Notes under the pieces: generated by a model
The model's input: only the letters and a program-made list of their open reading frames with translations
Told to the model about the DNA's origin: nothing
Database searches by the model: none
Shown: one piece after another, positions 20,256 to 29,237 of the stretch
How positions within the stretch are numbered: position 1 is the first letter of the stretch
Layout: each line of letters starts with the position of its first letter
Program-made: the position numbers and the translations under genes
Source of the DNA: Silene noctiflora
Lineage: Eukaryota > Streptophyta > Magnoliopsida > Caryophyllales > Caryophyllaceae
Assembly: GCA_009801015.1 (NCBI GenBank)
Contig: VHZZ01014669.1
Span: 6,407-35,643 of the forward strand
Direction: 5' to 3'
DNA: 29,237 nt

Positions 20256-21789
20256 AGGTATATATTATATCCATCTCTTTAAGACGAATTAGTGGACTAT
20301 ACAACCATTTGTATACATCTGGTAGGATAGATTTGGAGCTTTATAGCAAAGGATTTGAGTTTATATGTATATTTTACGAGCTTTATTGAAAAGAATATGA
20401 GCGCATTTATAAAAAAAAATTCACTCAAAATATTATATTGAAACTCAAAAATAGTACATACAAGCTCTGTAGGATTTTCATTTTAACACCTAAATAATTA
20501 AAAATATAAATCAATGTTTTTAAAAGCTAAAAAAAATTGCATACAAGCTCAATTAGCTAGATTTGTATTGAATGTACGATGCTCATATACATCTGGATAT
20601 ATAGTCATATTTTTGCTTTAAGATAGATATTATATAGACTAGTTTTTTTTATAATACTTGTATTAGGTATGGGGCCCCGTTTTTAATTTTGCACAGGGCC
20701 ACTATAATCAAGATAGCTCTGAGCATTAAGCTGGCGTCTAAGCTGCAAATTATTATGAACTAACTCTACACAATTTGGATCAGATAATATACGATTGTTT
20801 AGGTTTTGGCCTTTTGGGCTTGATAGTCCATTGGCAGTATATCTATTCGGTTATTATTACGGAGTACTTGCCAGCTTCTAATAGTGCCCAATATTATAGA
20901 TTTCGATATGTTGGAGCAAGATTTTGAATCCATGTTTAGTCAAATTACGTTTTCGTTCTAGATGGAACATACTGGATTTCGAAGACAAAAATCACATTGA
21001 AACTTAATTTCCATCTCATAAGAGTCATTACATTTTAGGAGTCTTGTGTAGTTGTATGTGTGGTGAGTCTAATGACTTTCATGTCCATGCCCTCTACGTT
21101 GAACATGAACTCTTAATTTTTTTTTATATATCATGCTTATTTGAAGTTCTAATGGGGAGATTCTAATGGTACTCTTTCTTATATATCCCGTCATTTTTTT
21201 AATACTTTGGTGTTTAGTATGCTACTCTTTTCGTATCCCTGTCACAATTTCTCTTAAGTTGCGATATTGTAAGTCAAACAACATATCTTAATATATGCGA
21301 ATATTTACTATTAGTTGTAACTTGCTCCACAGTTGGGATGTTTAAGGTAGAATGAAGGGATTCTACAATCTATAACTATCTATCTTTTCAAAATTAGAGT
21401 GTGTACATTGAATTGTATATTTAAAATTTACTTTGATTACGATATGCTAACAAGACTTTTATAGTGGGACCAATAGACACGTCCTCCAGGAGAGCATGAA
21501 ATTAAACAACGAGACATAGTATTAGAAGACATATCCAGCTAAAATATATAAGATGCATAATTATTATGAAGCAAAGATCGATATTCATGAAAGGAAATAT
21601 AAAAGTCTCAAGTACTTACATGGCTACCTGCCTTCCTCTACATTAAAATGGATGACTATACATGTTGGAGTATAAAGCCATCATTTTAATGAATGTACAT
21701 TCAAAGAAAATTATCCACCTCTGCAATTGTTAATTAGCTATATTGTGATGAATTATTGATAAAAAAAAAAACATGCACACTAAAAACAA
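20256..21789. other. AT-rich intergenic DNA, no gene seen
   Basis: This stretch is rich in A/T runs and lacks any long open frame with recognisable sequence. CATACAAGCTC occurs twice (near 20457 and 20540), and a short GGGGCCCC sits near 20671. A run of A near 21761-21771 lies just upstream of the second LINE fragment. Confidence 0.45.
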
Positions 21790-23350
21790 ATGCATGGTAA
21801 GAACATTAAGATATATCCTCCTATTTCTTCAAATACTCCTTTTATTCTGCAATTTACTGATTTTTCTAGTATTGTCAAAGCTGAATGGCAGAAGCACATT
21901 AGCGGTTTAAAAGTGTATCAGATAGTCTGCAAATTGAAGAATCTTAAGAAGCCATTCAAATTACTAAATAAACAAAGGTTCTCTGACATAGAGAAAGCTG
22001 CTGATCTTGCAAAATTATTCCTGGATAAACTTCAAAAACAAATGTACCTAAATCCTTATGATTTGAACATCACGATGCTTCCCACAAATACTTAATTTTA
22101 CACAAGGCTCAAATGAGTTTTTTTAAGACAGAAAGTAAAGGTGGATTGGCTCAAAGAAGGTGATGAGAACACTACCTTTTTTCACAGATATATTAAAGCA
22201 AGACAAATTCATAACAAGGTTCTTAGTATCAAGGATATTCAAGGAAATATGCGTACTGACCCAGCCCATATTGAATCAGCATTCCTTGAATATTATAATG
22301 ATCTACTGGGCTCAAGCAAGGTGACTGCTCCTGTACACTACCCTACTGTCAAGACTGGGAAGCTTGTAACTGAGCAAAACATACCCATTTTGATAAAGCC
22401 TATCACCCATGAAGAAATCAAGCAATATATTTTTTCTATTCCCTCCTCCAAAGCACCAGGTCCTGATGGCTATTCTAGCTAGTTCTTTAAGGATATCTGG
22501 CCAGCTATAGGGACAGAGGTATGTGGAGCTATTCAAGATTTCTTCCAAACTGGTAATCTTTTAAAGAAATTGAATGAAACTTTGGTAACCCTTATTCCTA
22601 AGGTTGACAACCCTACCAGTTTTCTTGAGTTTAGACCTATTGCATGTTGTAATATCCTCTATAAATGCATTGCTAAGTTACTTTGTACTATATTAGGAGA
22701 TGTACTTAATGATATTGTGAGTCCTAATCAGGGTGGTTTTGTCAAGGGGGGGAATATTGTGGAAAATATGCTAATTTGTCAAGATCTAATTAGACTTTAC
22801 AATATAAAATCTGCCTCTCCTAGGCGCTTGATCAAAATAGACCTTAGAAAAGCATATGATACCATTGAATGAACTTTCTTACATAGCGTGCTCAAAGCTC
22901 TTAACTTCTCCAAGATTTTCATTGATCAAATAATGACATGTGTCACCACCAATGCCTATTTACTTTCCTTTAATGGCAATACTTGTGGGTTCTTTCAAGG
23001 TAAAAGAGGACTTAGGCAAGGAGATCATTTATCCCCCTTTATTATTTACTTTATGTATGGAGTATTTATCCAGGATTTTACATGTTGTGGGTAGTCAAGC
23101 TGATTTCAGATTCCATCCTCTTTGTGACACTATCAGACTTAACCATCTTCTAGTTGCTGATGACTTACTCTTATTTTCTAAGAGTAATGCTCCTTCAATC
23201 ATGTGTATGTTGAGAGCATTTTCCACCTTCTCTGGTGTTAGTGGTTTGTGCCTTAATAGGTATAAGTCAGACATTTATTTTAATGGGCTGTCAAGTACTG
23301 TGATAAATGACATAATGCATTTGCTATGACTGGATATGTTACTTTTACAC
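21790..23350 (+). mobile_element. L1-type LINE ORF2 fragment, both ends missing
   Basis: The fragment begins in the linker between endonuclease and RT (VYQIVCKLKNLKKPFKLLNK) and runs into RT: VDWLKEGDENTTFFHRYIKA, SSKAPGPDGYSS, TLVTLIPKVDNPTSFLEFRP, GGFVKGGNIVENMLICQDL, IDLRKAYDTIE, FQGKRGLRQGD, and the active site at 23153-23164 reading VADD instead of the usual FADD. It is related to, but distinct in sequence from, the LINE at 12851-17675. Stops stand at 22480-22482 (expected Gln) and 22870-22872 (expected Trp), with frame changes near 22095-22140 and 23030-23045. There is no endonuclease, zf-RVT or A-tail, so sequence was lost at both ends. Confidence 0.87.
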
Positions 23351-23990
23351 TAAAACCAAACTAAGTGTATATTTCTTACACTGAGGTGGTTAAAGACTTT
23401 GCAAATTATGTTTATTTTAGTAATAATTAGGTTATTCGACTCTTTTAAATCTTAATTTATTCTAACTCTTCTTTTTTGTTAAAACAATTTTGAAACATAG
23501 TTGGTAGGTATAATTTGCTTTTTTTCAAAATGATGATCATATAATAAGACACGAGTTTAAACATGGTAACCTTATAAATTATGGATTTAAGATAGCACTA
23601 AGAAGTATTCCATTTAAGATGTTTTTGATGCTGGTTTTAGTTAATTTTGATTAGTTTTGTGTTTCAGATCTATTGTTTATGTTGTTTGTTTGGTGTATGA
23701 TTTGGTTGTGATGAATGATGTTTTATTTGCTTATTTTGTTGTTTAGATTAGTTTATGAGATGGAAAGTTTGTGTCTTTAATGATTTTGTTGTTTAGCTTT
23801 CGAATGATGATTCATGTTAGCCGATCTCAATTCATGTTCGGATTAAGGGATTAAGGACCTATTGTTGTTGATGATGATGATGATGTATTTGATTTGTGAG
23901 ATGTTTTGTTGTTTTGATGGGGTTTTGTGGTTAATGTTGTATTATATTTTTGTTTATAGTTGAGATATACCCATCTAAAGCTTTGAGGGC
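23351..23990. other. AT-rich spacer, no gene seen
   Basis: This segment is T-rich with many TTGTT/TTTATG repeats and a short (GAT)n run near 23869-23884. No open frame with recognisable sequence was found. It ends at the 3' LTR of the following retroelement. Confidence 0.5.
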
Positions 23991-24396
23991 TGATGCGAAT
24001 TCTACTCAAAGAATAGAACTCGTGAGATTGCAGCGAAAACCAGCGAATTGAATAGTCAGACGTACTGTTCTTTTTCGGATTCTGGAACTGTAACAATAGC
24101 TTTTGAGAGGTAATAACTAAAGACCAATCAAACACACGACGAGATTCGAATGCACTAGGTGCAACCCAATCAGAATCGTGATATTTGAAACACACAAATG
24201 ATGTGTTAAGAACAGATATTTGGCGAGCTAGACCTATAACTCGACAATGGTGATCGATGCTCAAGATCTATTGAGAACGACCTAGTAATTATTCAAACGC
24301 GTCGAATAAAAACCAAAGTTTCTGAAATTAACAATTTCAAAAGAAAACAAGTGTTTGTATTATTTTTTTGGTATGTTGAACCACACTGTTGAGGGG

Positions 24397-24405
24397 CCTT
24401 ATATA
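24397..24405 (-). promoter_or_regulatory. TATA box in the CRM-like LTR
   Basis: TATATAAGG on the minus strand is embedded in GGGCTATATAAGGCCCC, about 335 bases into the LTR. This is a typical LTR core promoter, with RNA expected to start about 30 bases further along. Confidence 0.65.
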
Positions 24406-24418
24406 GCCCTCGACTTTG

Positions 24419-24490
24419 CATAAGATTTATCAAAGTTACAAGCATAAGAATTATCAAAGTCTCAAGCATAAGAATTATCAAAGTTTAGGC
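24419..24490 (-). repeat. Three tandem 24 bp repeats in the U3 part of the LTR
   Basis: On the plus strand three adjoining 24-base units start CATAAGATTTATCAAAG, CATAAGAATTATCAAAG and CATAAGAATTATCAAAG. On the element's own strand they lie just upstream of the TATA box, where LTRs often carry repeated enhancer-like units. Confidence 0.7.
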
Positions 24491-24601
24491 TACAACTACC
24501 AAGTGATTAAACTAGATATTTATTTGTAAAATAAGATCTTTATTTTGCTGGTAGGTGACGAGTGGGGCGGCCCAACAAGGCTTCAATTGGCGTGCTCCAA
24601 T

Positions 24602-26479
24602 TCAGCCCCAGGTCCAAGTGAGCATGGTTAAGAATCGAGATCGATATAAGCCCAAGTACATATTATCATCGTTCTCCTTCGAGCTTACTACCACTGCTTT
24701 ATCCAAACCCGATTCTTCTACTTGAGTCGTATCATCCCCTCCCCCTTGGAAAGGAATTGACCTCAATTCAGCTAGGCCATCGTCATCCAAGTAAGGAGAG
24801 AGATCTCCAATGTTGAAAGTAGCATGCACTCCATATTCACCGGGAAGTTCAACCTTATAAGCCTTGTTGTTGACTTGACCCAAGATCTTGTAAGGACCTT
24901 CTGCTCTAGGCATGAGCTTGTTCTTTCGTTTGCTTGGGAATCGCTCTTTTCTCAAATGCACCCAAACCAAGTCTCCAATTTTGAACACTTTTGGCTTCTT
25001 ATTTTTGCTAGACTTGCGTTTATAGGCTGCATTCACAACCTTAATTCTGTCACGGACTTGCTCATGTAGCTTCAACATCGCCTTCAACTTAGACTCAGCA
25101 TCCTTATGGACCAATTCTTCTTTAGGCAATGGGATTAAGTCCATAGGAAGATAAGGATTAATACCGTATACAATCTCGAATGGTGAATGGCCCATCGCAT
25201 GAGTAGGAGATCGGTTGTAAGTAAACTCGGCATGAGATAGTTTGAGGTCCCAATCCTTATGTGTTTTGCTCACAAGGCCACGCAACAACGTCCCCAAGGT
25301 TCTATTTGTGACCTCGGTTTGCCCATCCATTTGAGGATGGTGAGAGGTACTAAACAGTAACTTTGTACCCACTTTCCTCCACAAAGTATTCCAAAAGTAG
25401 CTCAATAACTTAGAATCCCGATCCGCCACAATGGTTTTTGGAATACCATGTAGTCTCACGATTTCCCAATAGTACAAATCAGCAATATTCGAAGCATCGT
25501 CGGTCTTATGGCAAGCAATAAAGTGAGCCATCTTCGAGAAACGATCAACCACCACCATGATAGCATCTTTACCACGTTGAGTCCTTGGTAAAGCGACAAT
25601 AAAATCCATGGAAACATCGTCCCACGGTCTGGTCGGAACTGGTAATGGAGTATATTCACCTGGCTTGAAAGTGCTTTTCGAGATTTGACAAGTAACACAC
25701 CTACCCACGATGTTATGAAAATCTTTTTGCATTCGTGGCCAATAGAAATGTTCTTTCAATACCTTCAAAGTCTTAGCGATCCCAAAATGACTAGCTAATC
25801 CCCCTCCATGTGCCTCTCTAACAAGTAACTCACGAACCGAATGATTTGGCACACAAAGTTGATTTCCCTTGAAAAGAAAATCGTTTTGGATCAAATACTC
25901 ACCTTTGGCACCTGATTTACATTCACCAAATAATGCCCCAAAGTTCGCATCTCCTTCATAATAATCCTTCAAGGTTTCGAACCCCAGAAGACGGACATCA
26001 AGTATGGACATCAAGGTATAACGCCGAGACAAAGCATTAGCTACAACATTGCTCTTTCCGTCTTTATATTTGGAGGAAAAATGGAACGATTTCAAGAACT
26101 CAACCCATTTTGCGTGCCTCGGGCTTAGTTTATGCTGCCCATTGATATACTTCAAGGATTCATGATCGGAATGTAATATAAAGTGATTGGGACGATGATA
26201 GTGACTCCAATGGTCGAGAGCTTGAACGATAACATAGAACTCCTTGTCGTATGTGAAATAATTCAAACGAGCTCCACCCACTTTTTCCGAGAAGTAGTCT
26301 ATAGGTCTTTTCCCTTGGATTAAAACAACACCTATCCCTACGCCACTAGCATCACACTCGACCTCGAAAGGTTGAGTAAAATCAGGTAACGCCAATATTG
26401 GAGCGGTACACAACCGTTCCTTGATCAACTCGAAGGCTTGCTTTGCTGCCACGCCCCATTCAAACCCGTCCTTTTTCAA
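24602..26479 (-). pseudogene. RNase H and integrase part of CRM-like pol
   Basis: This is an uninterrupted frame of 625 residues. RNase H carries its acidic residues near D43 (ECDASGVG), E80 (YDKEFYV) and D105 (HSDHESLK). The integrase zinc-binding region lies near 224-264 (EAHGG, HFGIAKT, CVTC). The catalytic core begins MDFIVALPRT (D292), continues with IVADRDSKL (D353/D355) and reaches GQTEVTNRT (E389). The C-terminal integrase region has KIGDLVWVHLRKERFP and HATFNIGDLSPY. The last 44 or so residues lie beyond the polypurine tract, inside the 3' LTR. It belongs to a broken element, so it is listed as a fossil. Confidence 0.9.
24735..24752 (-). other. Polypurine tract of the CRM-like element
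   Basis: On the minus strand AAGGGGGAGGGGA runs directly up to the LTR start TGATACGAC. This is where plus-strand DNA synthesis would be primed. It lies within the open pol frame, encoding the GGGDD stretch. Confidence 0.8.
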
Positions 26480-26587
26480 ACACTCCGTAATAGGGCTGAT
26501 TATGGTGCTAAAATCACGAATAAATCGCCGATAGAAAGATGCAAGCCCATGAAAAGATCATGCCTCGCTAACTGTTTTAGGTTCCGG

Positions 26588-27362
26588 CTATGATCGAATT
26601 GTTTCGATTTTTGAGTGATCAACCGAGATCCTATCTTTGGACACTACATACCCCAAGAACACCATGCTCTCCACAAGAAAAGAGCACTTCTCACGCTTCC
26701 CATAAAGTTTATGACTTCTCAATGTTTCGAACAGTTGCCTCAAATGTTCAAGATGGTCATCAACACTCTTTCTATACACTAATATATCATCAAGATAAAC
26801 TACTACAAATTTGCCCAAGAATGATTTAAGTACCTCATTCATTAGTCTCATGAAGGTGCTTGGAGCATTCGTAAGACCGAAAGGCATGACTATCAATTCA
26901 TAAAATTCATGCTTTGTTTTGAAAGCCATCTTCCATTCATCACCCTCTCGCATCCTAATCTGATGGTACCCACTCCTTAAGTCGATTTTTGAGAAAACAA
27001 CAGAACCATGAAGTTCATCAAGCATATCATCGAGTCTTGGTATTGGGAAGCGGTATTGGATTGTTATATTCTTCACGGCATGGCTATCAATAAACATACG
27101 CTAAGACTCGTCTTTCTTTGGAATGAGCAACGCCGGGACAACACAAGGGCTGATACTCTCGCGCACATACCCCTTAGCCATCAATTCATCAATTTGTTTT
27201 TGGAGTTCTTTTGTTTCTTCGGGATTACATCGATACGCGACCTTGTTAAGGAGAGATGAACCTGGAACAAGGTCGATTTGATGTCCAATGCCTCGAATGG
27301 GGGCAAACCAGCAGGTATATCATCGGGAAACACGTCCCCAAACTCCTCTAGCAAACTGACAA
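26588..27362 (-). pseudogene. Reverse transcriptase part of CRM-like pol
   Basis: RT motifs in order are [57 protein letters not shown], the catalytic YLDD at 26786-26797, and [10 protein letters not shown]. All are typical of chromovirus RT. Upstream sequence to about 27362 also belongs to the RT lead-in. Part of a broken element. Confidence 0.88.
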
Positions 27363-27363
27363 T

Positions 27364-27813
27364 TTAGCTTTGTTCCTTCAAAACAACGTTAGTACTTGCA
27401 TTATCTTTAGCAACAAGTAAATAAACTTGTTCCCCTCGATCGATGGCACTCTCAACATCCCGTTCTCCGATCAACATGGTAGCATGATTTTGTGGGTTTG
27501 GTTTCGAACTAAAAGCACGGACAGCTTGTGGTGACATAAGTTTAAGCACAATCCGTTTCCCCTTGTCCCTCAACTCATACTCATTGCTCTTCCCTCTATG
27601 TAATACATATCGATCAAATTGCCATGGGCGTCCCAATAAAACATGGCAAGCATCCATGGGTATAACGTCACATAATACTTCATCGACGTAAGAACCCATA
27701 ATCAAGTTAACATGAGCTTGTTTTGATACTTCAACCTTGCTGCCATTGTCTAACCAATGCAACGCATACGGTCGAGGTTGTTTAGTAGTCACAAGTCCCA
27801 ATTTCGACACCAT
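27364..27813 (-). pseudogene. Protease region of CRM-like polyprotein
   Basis: The segment has the later strands of a retropepsin fold as in chromoviruses: HWLDNGSKVEVSKQAHVNL, DVIPMDACHVLLGRPWQFDR and VLHRGKSNEYEL. The Asp-containing loop would lie just upstream, near the end of gag (CSLIIDGDS). Part of a broken element. Confidence 0.75.
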
Positions 27814-27834
27814 TTCCGTGGAGGCTACATTTGT

Positions 27835-28947
27835 TCAACTATCTCCATCGATAATTAGACTACACCACCTACCATTCACTTGACATTTAGTATGGAACAA
27901 TTGATTTCGTTCCTCCGAATCATTAGGCAAAGTCTTTACTTGTAGGGTTCGCAAGACTAGGTTTGTGTCGTAAATAGGTGCCTCATAACCCTCTACTATC
28001 TCCTCCTCATCCTCACATTCGTTTGGGCTAAAAGAGTTACCCATTTGTTCTTCATCGGCCCACAATTCATCCCGACACTCAATAGCTTCCCTCAAGGTCA
28101 CAACTCGCTTGTTTTGGCACGCATTTTGATAATGGCCGAAGCCTTGGCATTTAAAACAATGGACCTTGGATAGGTTGGTTTCTTTAGACGAGGGTTTAGG
28201 GTTCGGGTTTGGTGGTATCATGGTCTTGCTAGGACCCTCAAAGGTAGTGTCAAATTTAGAGTTTGTTTCGGGTTTGGACCATGCCTTATTCTTCCCAGTA
28301 TCTGAACTTGACCCTCCCCCATATTTAGTATTCTCTTGTGACTCTACTTTCAAACAAAGACCACAAAGAGTATCAAATTCAAAATAGGGGTATAATTCAA
28401 CGATATTAACAATGTTATAATTTAATCCCTGTAAAAACCGAGACAGTTTTTGCTCTTCTACTTCCTCGAATTCACCCATCAAGGATAAACTTTCAAATTC
28501 GCCGATATATTCATTGACACTTAGTTTTCCTTGTTTCAAATCAGCAATCTTACGGTATGTAGCTAATCTATGGGTCGTTGGCAAATACCTTTTGCGGAGT
28601 TTACGTTTCAAGGACTCCCAAGACTCAATCTTTGCCTTTCCCGCGCGCACTCTCTTGGCTTTCATTGCTTCGAATCATAGGGATGCCCCTTTGCTTAGTT
28701 TTAGAATCGCATACTTACACCTTTGTTCATCATCCAACTCCTTTAAGTCGAACATACGATCTATTTTCCGTTCCTACTCCAAGTAGGCTTCGGGATCAGC
28801 CCAACCAACGAACTCGAGCATTTCGTTTAATTTGAACAGTTCGACCACCCGCTCACCACGCCTAGGCTGCCACCTTGGGTTATTCTCGTGGAGGTCCTTC
28901 AAAGCCTCTCTTAGGCTATTCAAAAATTCGGGACTAGTGTAATCCAT
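27835..28947 (-). pseudogene. gag of the CRM-like element
   Basis: It starts with MDYTSPEF at 28947, 25 bases past the primer site. It contains the retrotransposon Gag domain (WESLKRKLRKRYLP, YIGEFESLSLMGEF, FLQGLNYNIVNIV), a Lys/Ser/Pro-rich linker, and a zinc knuckle CFKCQGFGHYQNAC. In the family it forms the particle around the element RNA. Broken copy. Confidence 0.85.
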
Positions 28948-28971
28948 AGCAAAAAGGGATCAAGAGTCGTG

Positions 28972-28983
28972 GCTCTGATACCA
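28972..28983 (-). other. Primer binding site, initiator tRNA-Met (CRM-like element)
   Basis: TGGTATCAGAGC on the minus strand lies four bases inside the CA end of the 5' LTR. It has the same sequence as the site at 941-952 of the other retroelement. Confidence 0.92.
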
Positions 28984-28987
28984 CAAA

Positions 28988-29237
28988 TGATGCGAATTCT
29001 ACTCGAAGAATAGAACTCGTGAGATTGCAGCGGAAACCAACGAATTGAACAGTCGGACATATTGTTCGTTTTCGTATTCTGGAACTGTAACAATAGCTTT
29101 TGAGAGGTAATAACGAAAGAACAATTAAACACACGACGAGATTCGAATGCACTAGGTGCAACCCAATCAGAATCGTGATATTTGAAACACACAAATGATG
29201 TGTTAAGAACGGATATTTGGCGAGCTAGACCTATAAC
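28988..29237 (-). repeat. 5' LTR of the CRM-like element, partial
   Basis: This stretch repeats 23991-24240 with about 13 substitutions in 250 bases, mostly transitions. It is cut off by the window end, so the left-hand target duplication of the insertion cannot be compared with GAGGGC, which precedes 23991. Confidence 0.88.

Larger units (their letters stand above)
23991..24734 (-). repeat. 3' LTR of the CRM-like element
   Basis: On the minus strand it begins TGATACGAC directly after the polypurine tract and ends GCATCA at 23991, giving 744 bp with TGAT...ATCA ends. Positions 23991-24240 repeat 28988-29237 in direct orientation. It contains a TATA box, a 24 bp triplicated repeat, and the last codons of the pol frame. 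Confidence 0.85.
23991..29237 (-). mobile_element. Ty3/gypsy chromovirus, CRM-like, broken, 5' LTR cut by window end
   Basis: The element reads right to left: 5' LTR (from 28988 to beyond the window), tRNA-iMet primer site, gag, protease, RT, RNase H, integrase, polypurine tract, 3' LTR. Domain order and motifs are Ty3/gypsy. The C-terminal end (YGVHATFNIGDLSPYLDDD), no recognisable chromodomain, and a pol frame that continues into the 3' LTR point to the CRM lineage, many of whose members favour centromeres. That assignment is inferred. The comparable 250 bases of the two LTRs differ at about 13 places, near 95% identity, suggesting insertion roughly 2-4 million years ago. It is broken in several places, although the RNase H-integrase part is one long open frame. 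Confidence 0.87.

Noticed and set aside
24824-29194. Plus-strand frames opposite the CRM-like element
   Set aside because: They are antisense shadows of gag, pol and LTR sequence with no recognisable motifs.
1-29237. CRISPR array, bacterial operon or other prokaryotic system
   Set aside because: No regularly spaced repeats or bacterial gene order were seen. All recognisable content is plant nuclear.

Overview
The window is nuclear DNA of a flowering plant. It contains the relic of a DYW-class pentatricopeptide-repeat (PPR) gene, plant L1-type LINEs with DUF4283/zinc-knuckle ORF1 and zf-RVT domains, chromovirus-type Ty3/gypsy elements primed by initiator tRNA-Met, and a Stowaway MITE. The species cannot be named from this sequence; a eudicot, perhaps Caryophyllales, is only a guess. 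No intact host gene was found. Almost everything recognisable is a transposable element or a pseudogene, as expected of gene-poor, possibly pericentromeric chromatin.

Layout. (1) Positions 1-9341 hold a broken Tekay/Del-like chromovirus on the + strand: a cut-off 5' LTR to 936, a tRNA-Met primer site at 941, gag, protease, RT, RNase H and integrase remnants, and a 3' LTR from 4674 to 9341. That 3' LTR is split by a roughly 2.25 kb solo LTR of another, Tat/Ogre-like family (5203-7457) flanked by ATAAG. (2) Positions 9342-10278 are non-coding. (3) Positions 10279-12019 (minus) are a decayed DYW-PPR gene resembling Arabidopsis At4g15720 as I recall it. A roughly 440 bp MITE (12027-12467) sits directly against its start codon. 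(4) Positions 12545-12737 are a GGGTC-rich tract. (5) Positions 12851-17675 (minus) are a nearly full-length but broken L1 LINE, its 5' end running into a 131 bp assembly gap (17676-17806). (6) Positions 17807-21789 are AT-rich intergenic DNA with a small Stowaway MITE and another short inverted-repeat element. (7) Positions 21790 to about 23350 (+) are an internal fragment of a second L1 LINE. (8) Positions 23991-29237 (minus) are a younger CRM-like chromovirus, broken, with its 3' LTR complete and its 5' LTR cut by the window edge. Its pol reading frame runs past the polypurine tract into the 3' LTR.

How it fits together. The Tekay-like LTRs agree at about 92% and the CRM-like LTRs at about 95% (counted by eye), so the Tekay-like copy is the older and had time to receive a nested element. 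Several stop codons in the PPR relic and the LINEs replace conserved Trp or Gln codons (TGG to TGA/TAG, CAG/CAA to TAG/TAA), the pattern left by deamination of methylated cytosines in silenced DNA. I found no convincing new biological system. The most useful leads are the MITE abutting the PPR start codon, the five palindromic GTTGCGCC motifs in the nested solo LTR, and the pol-LTR overlap of the CRM-like element.
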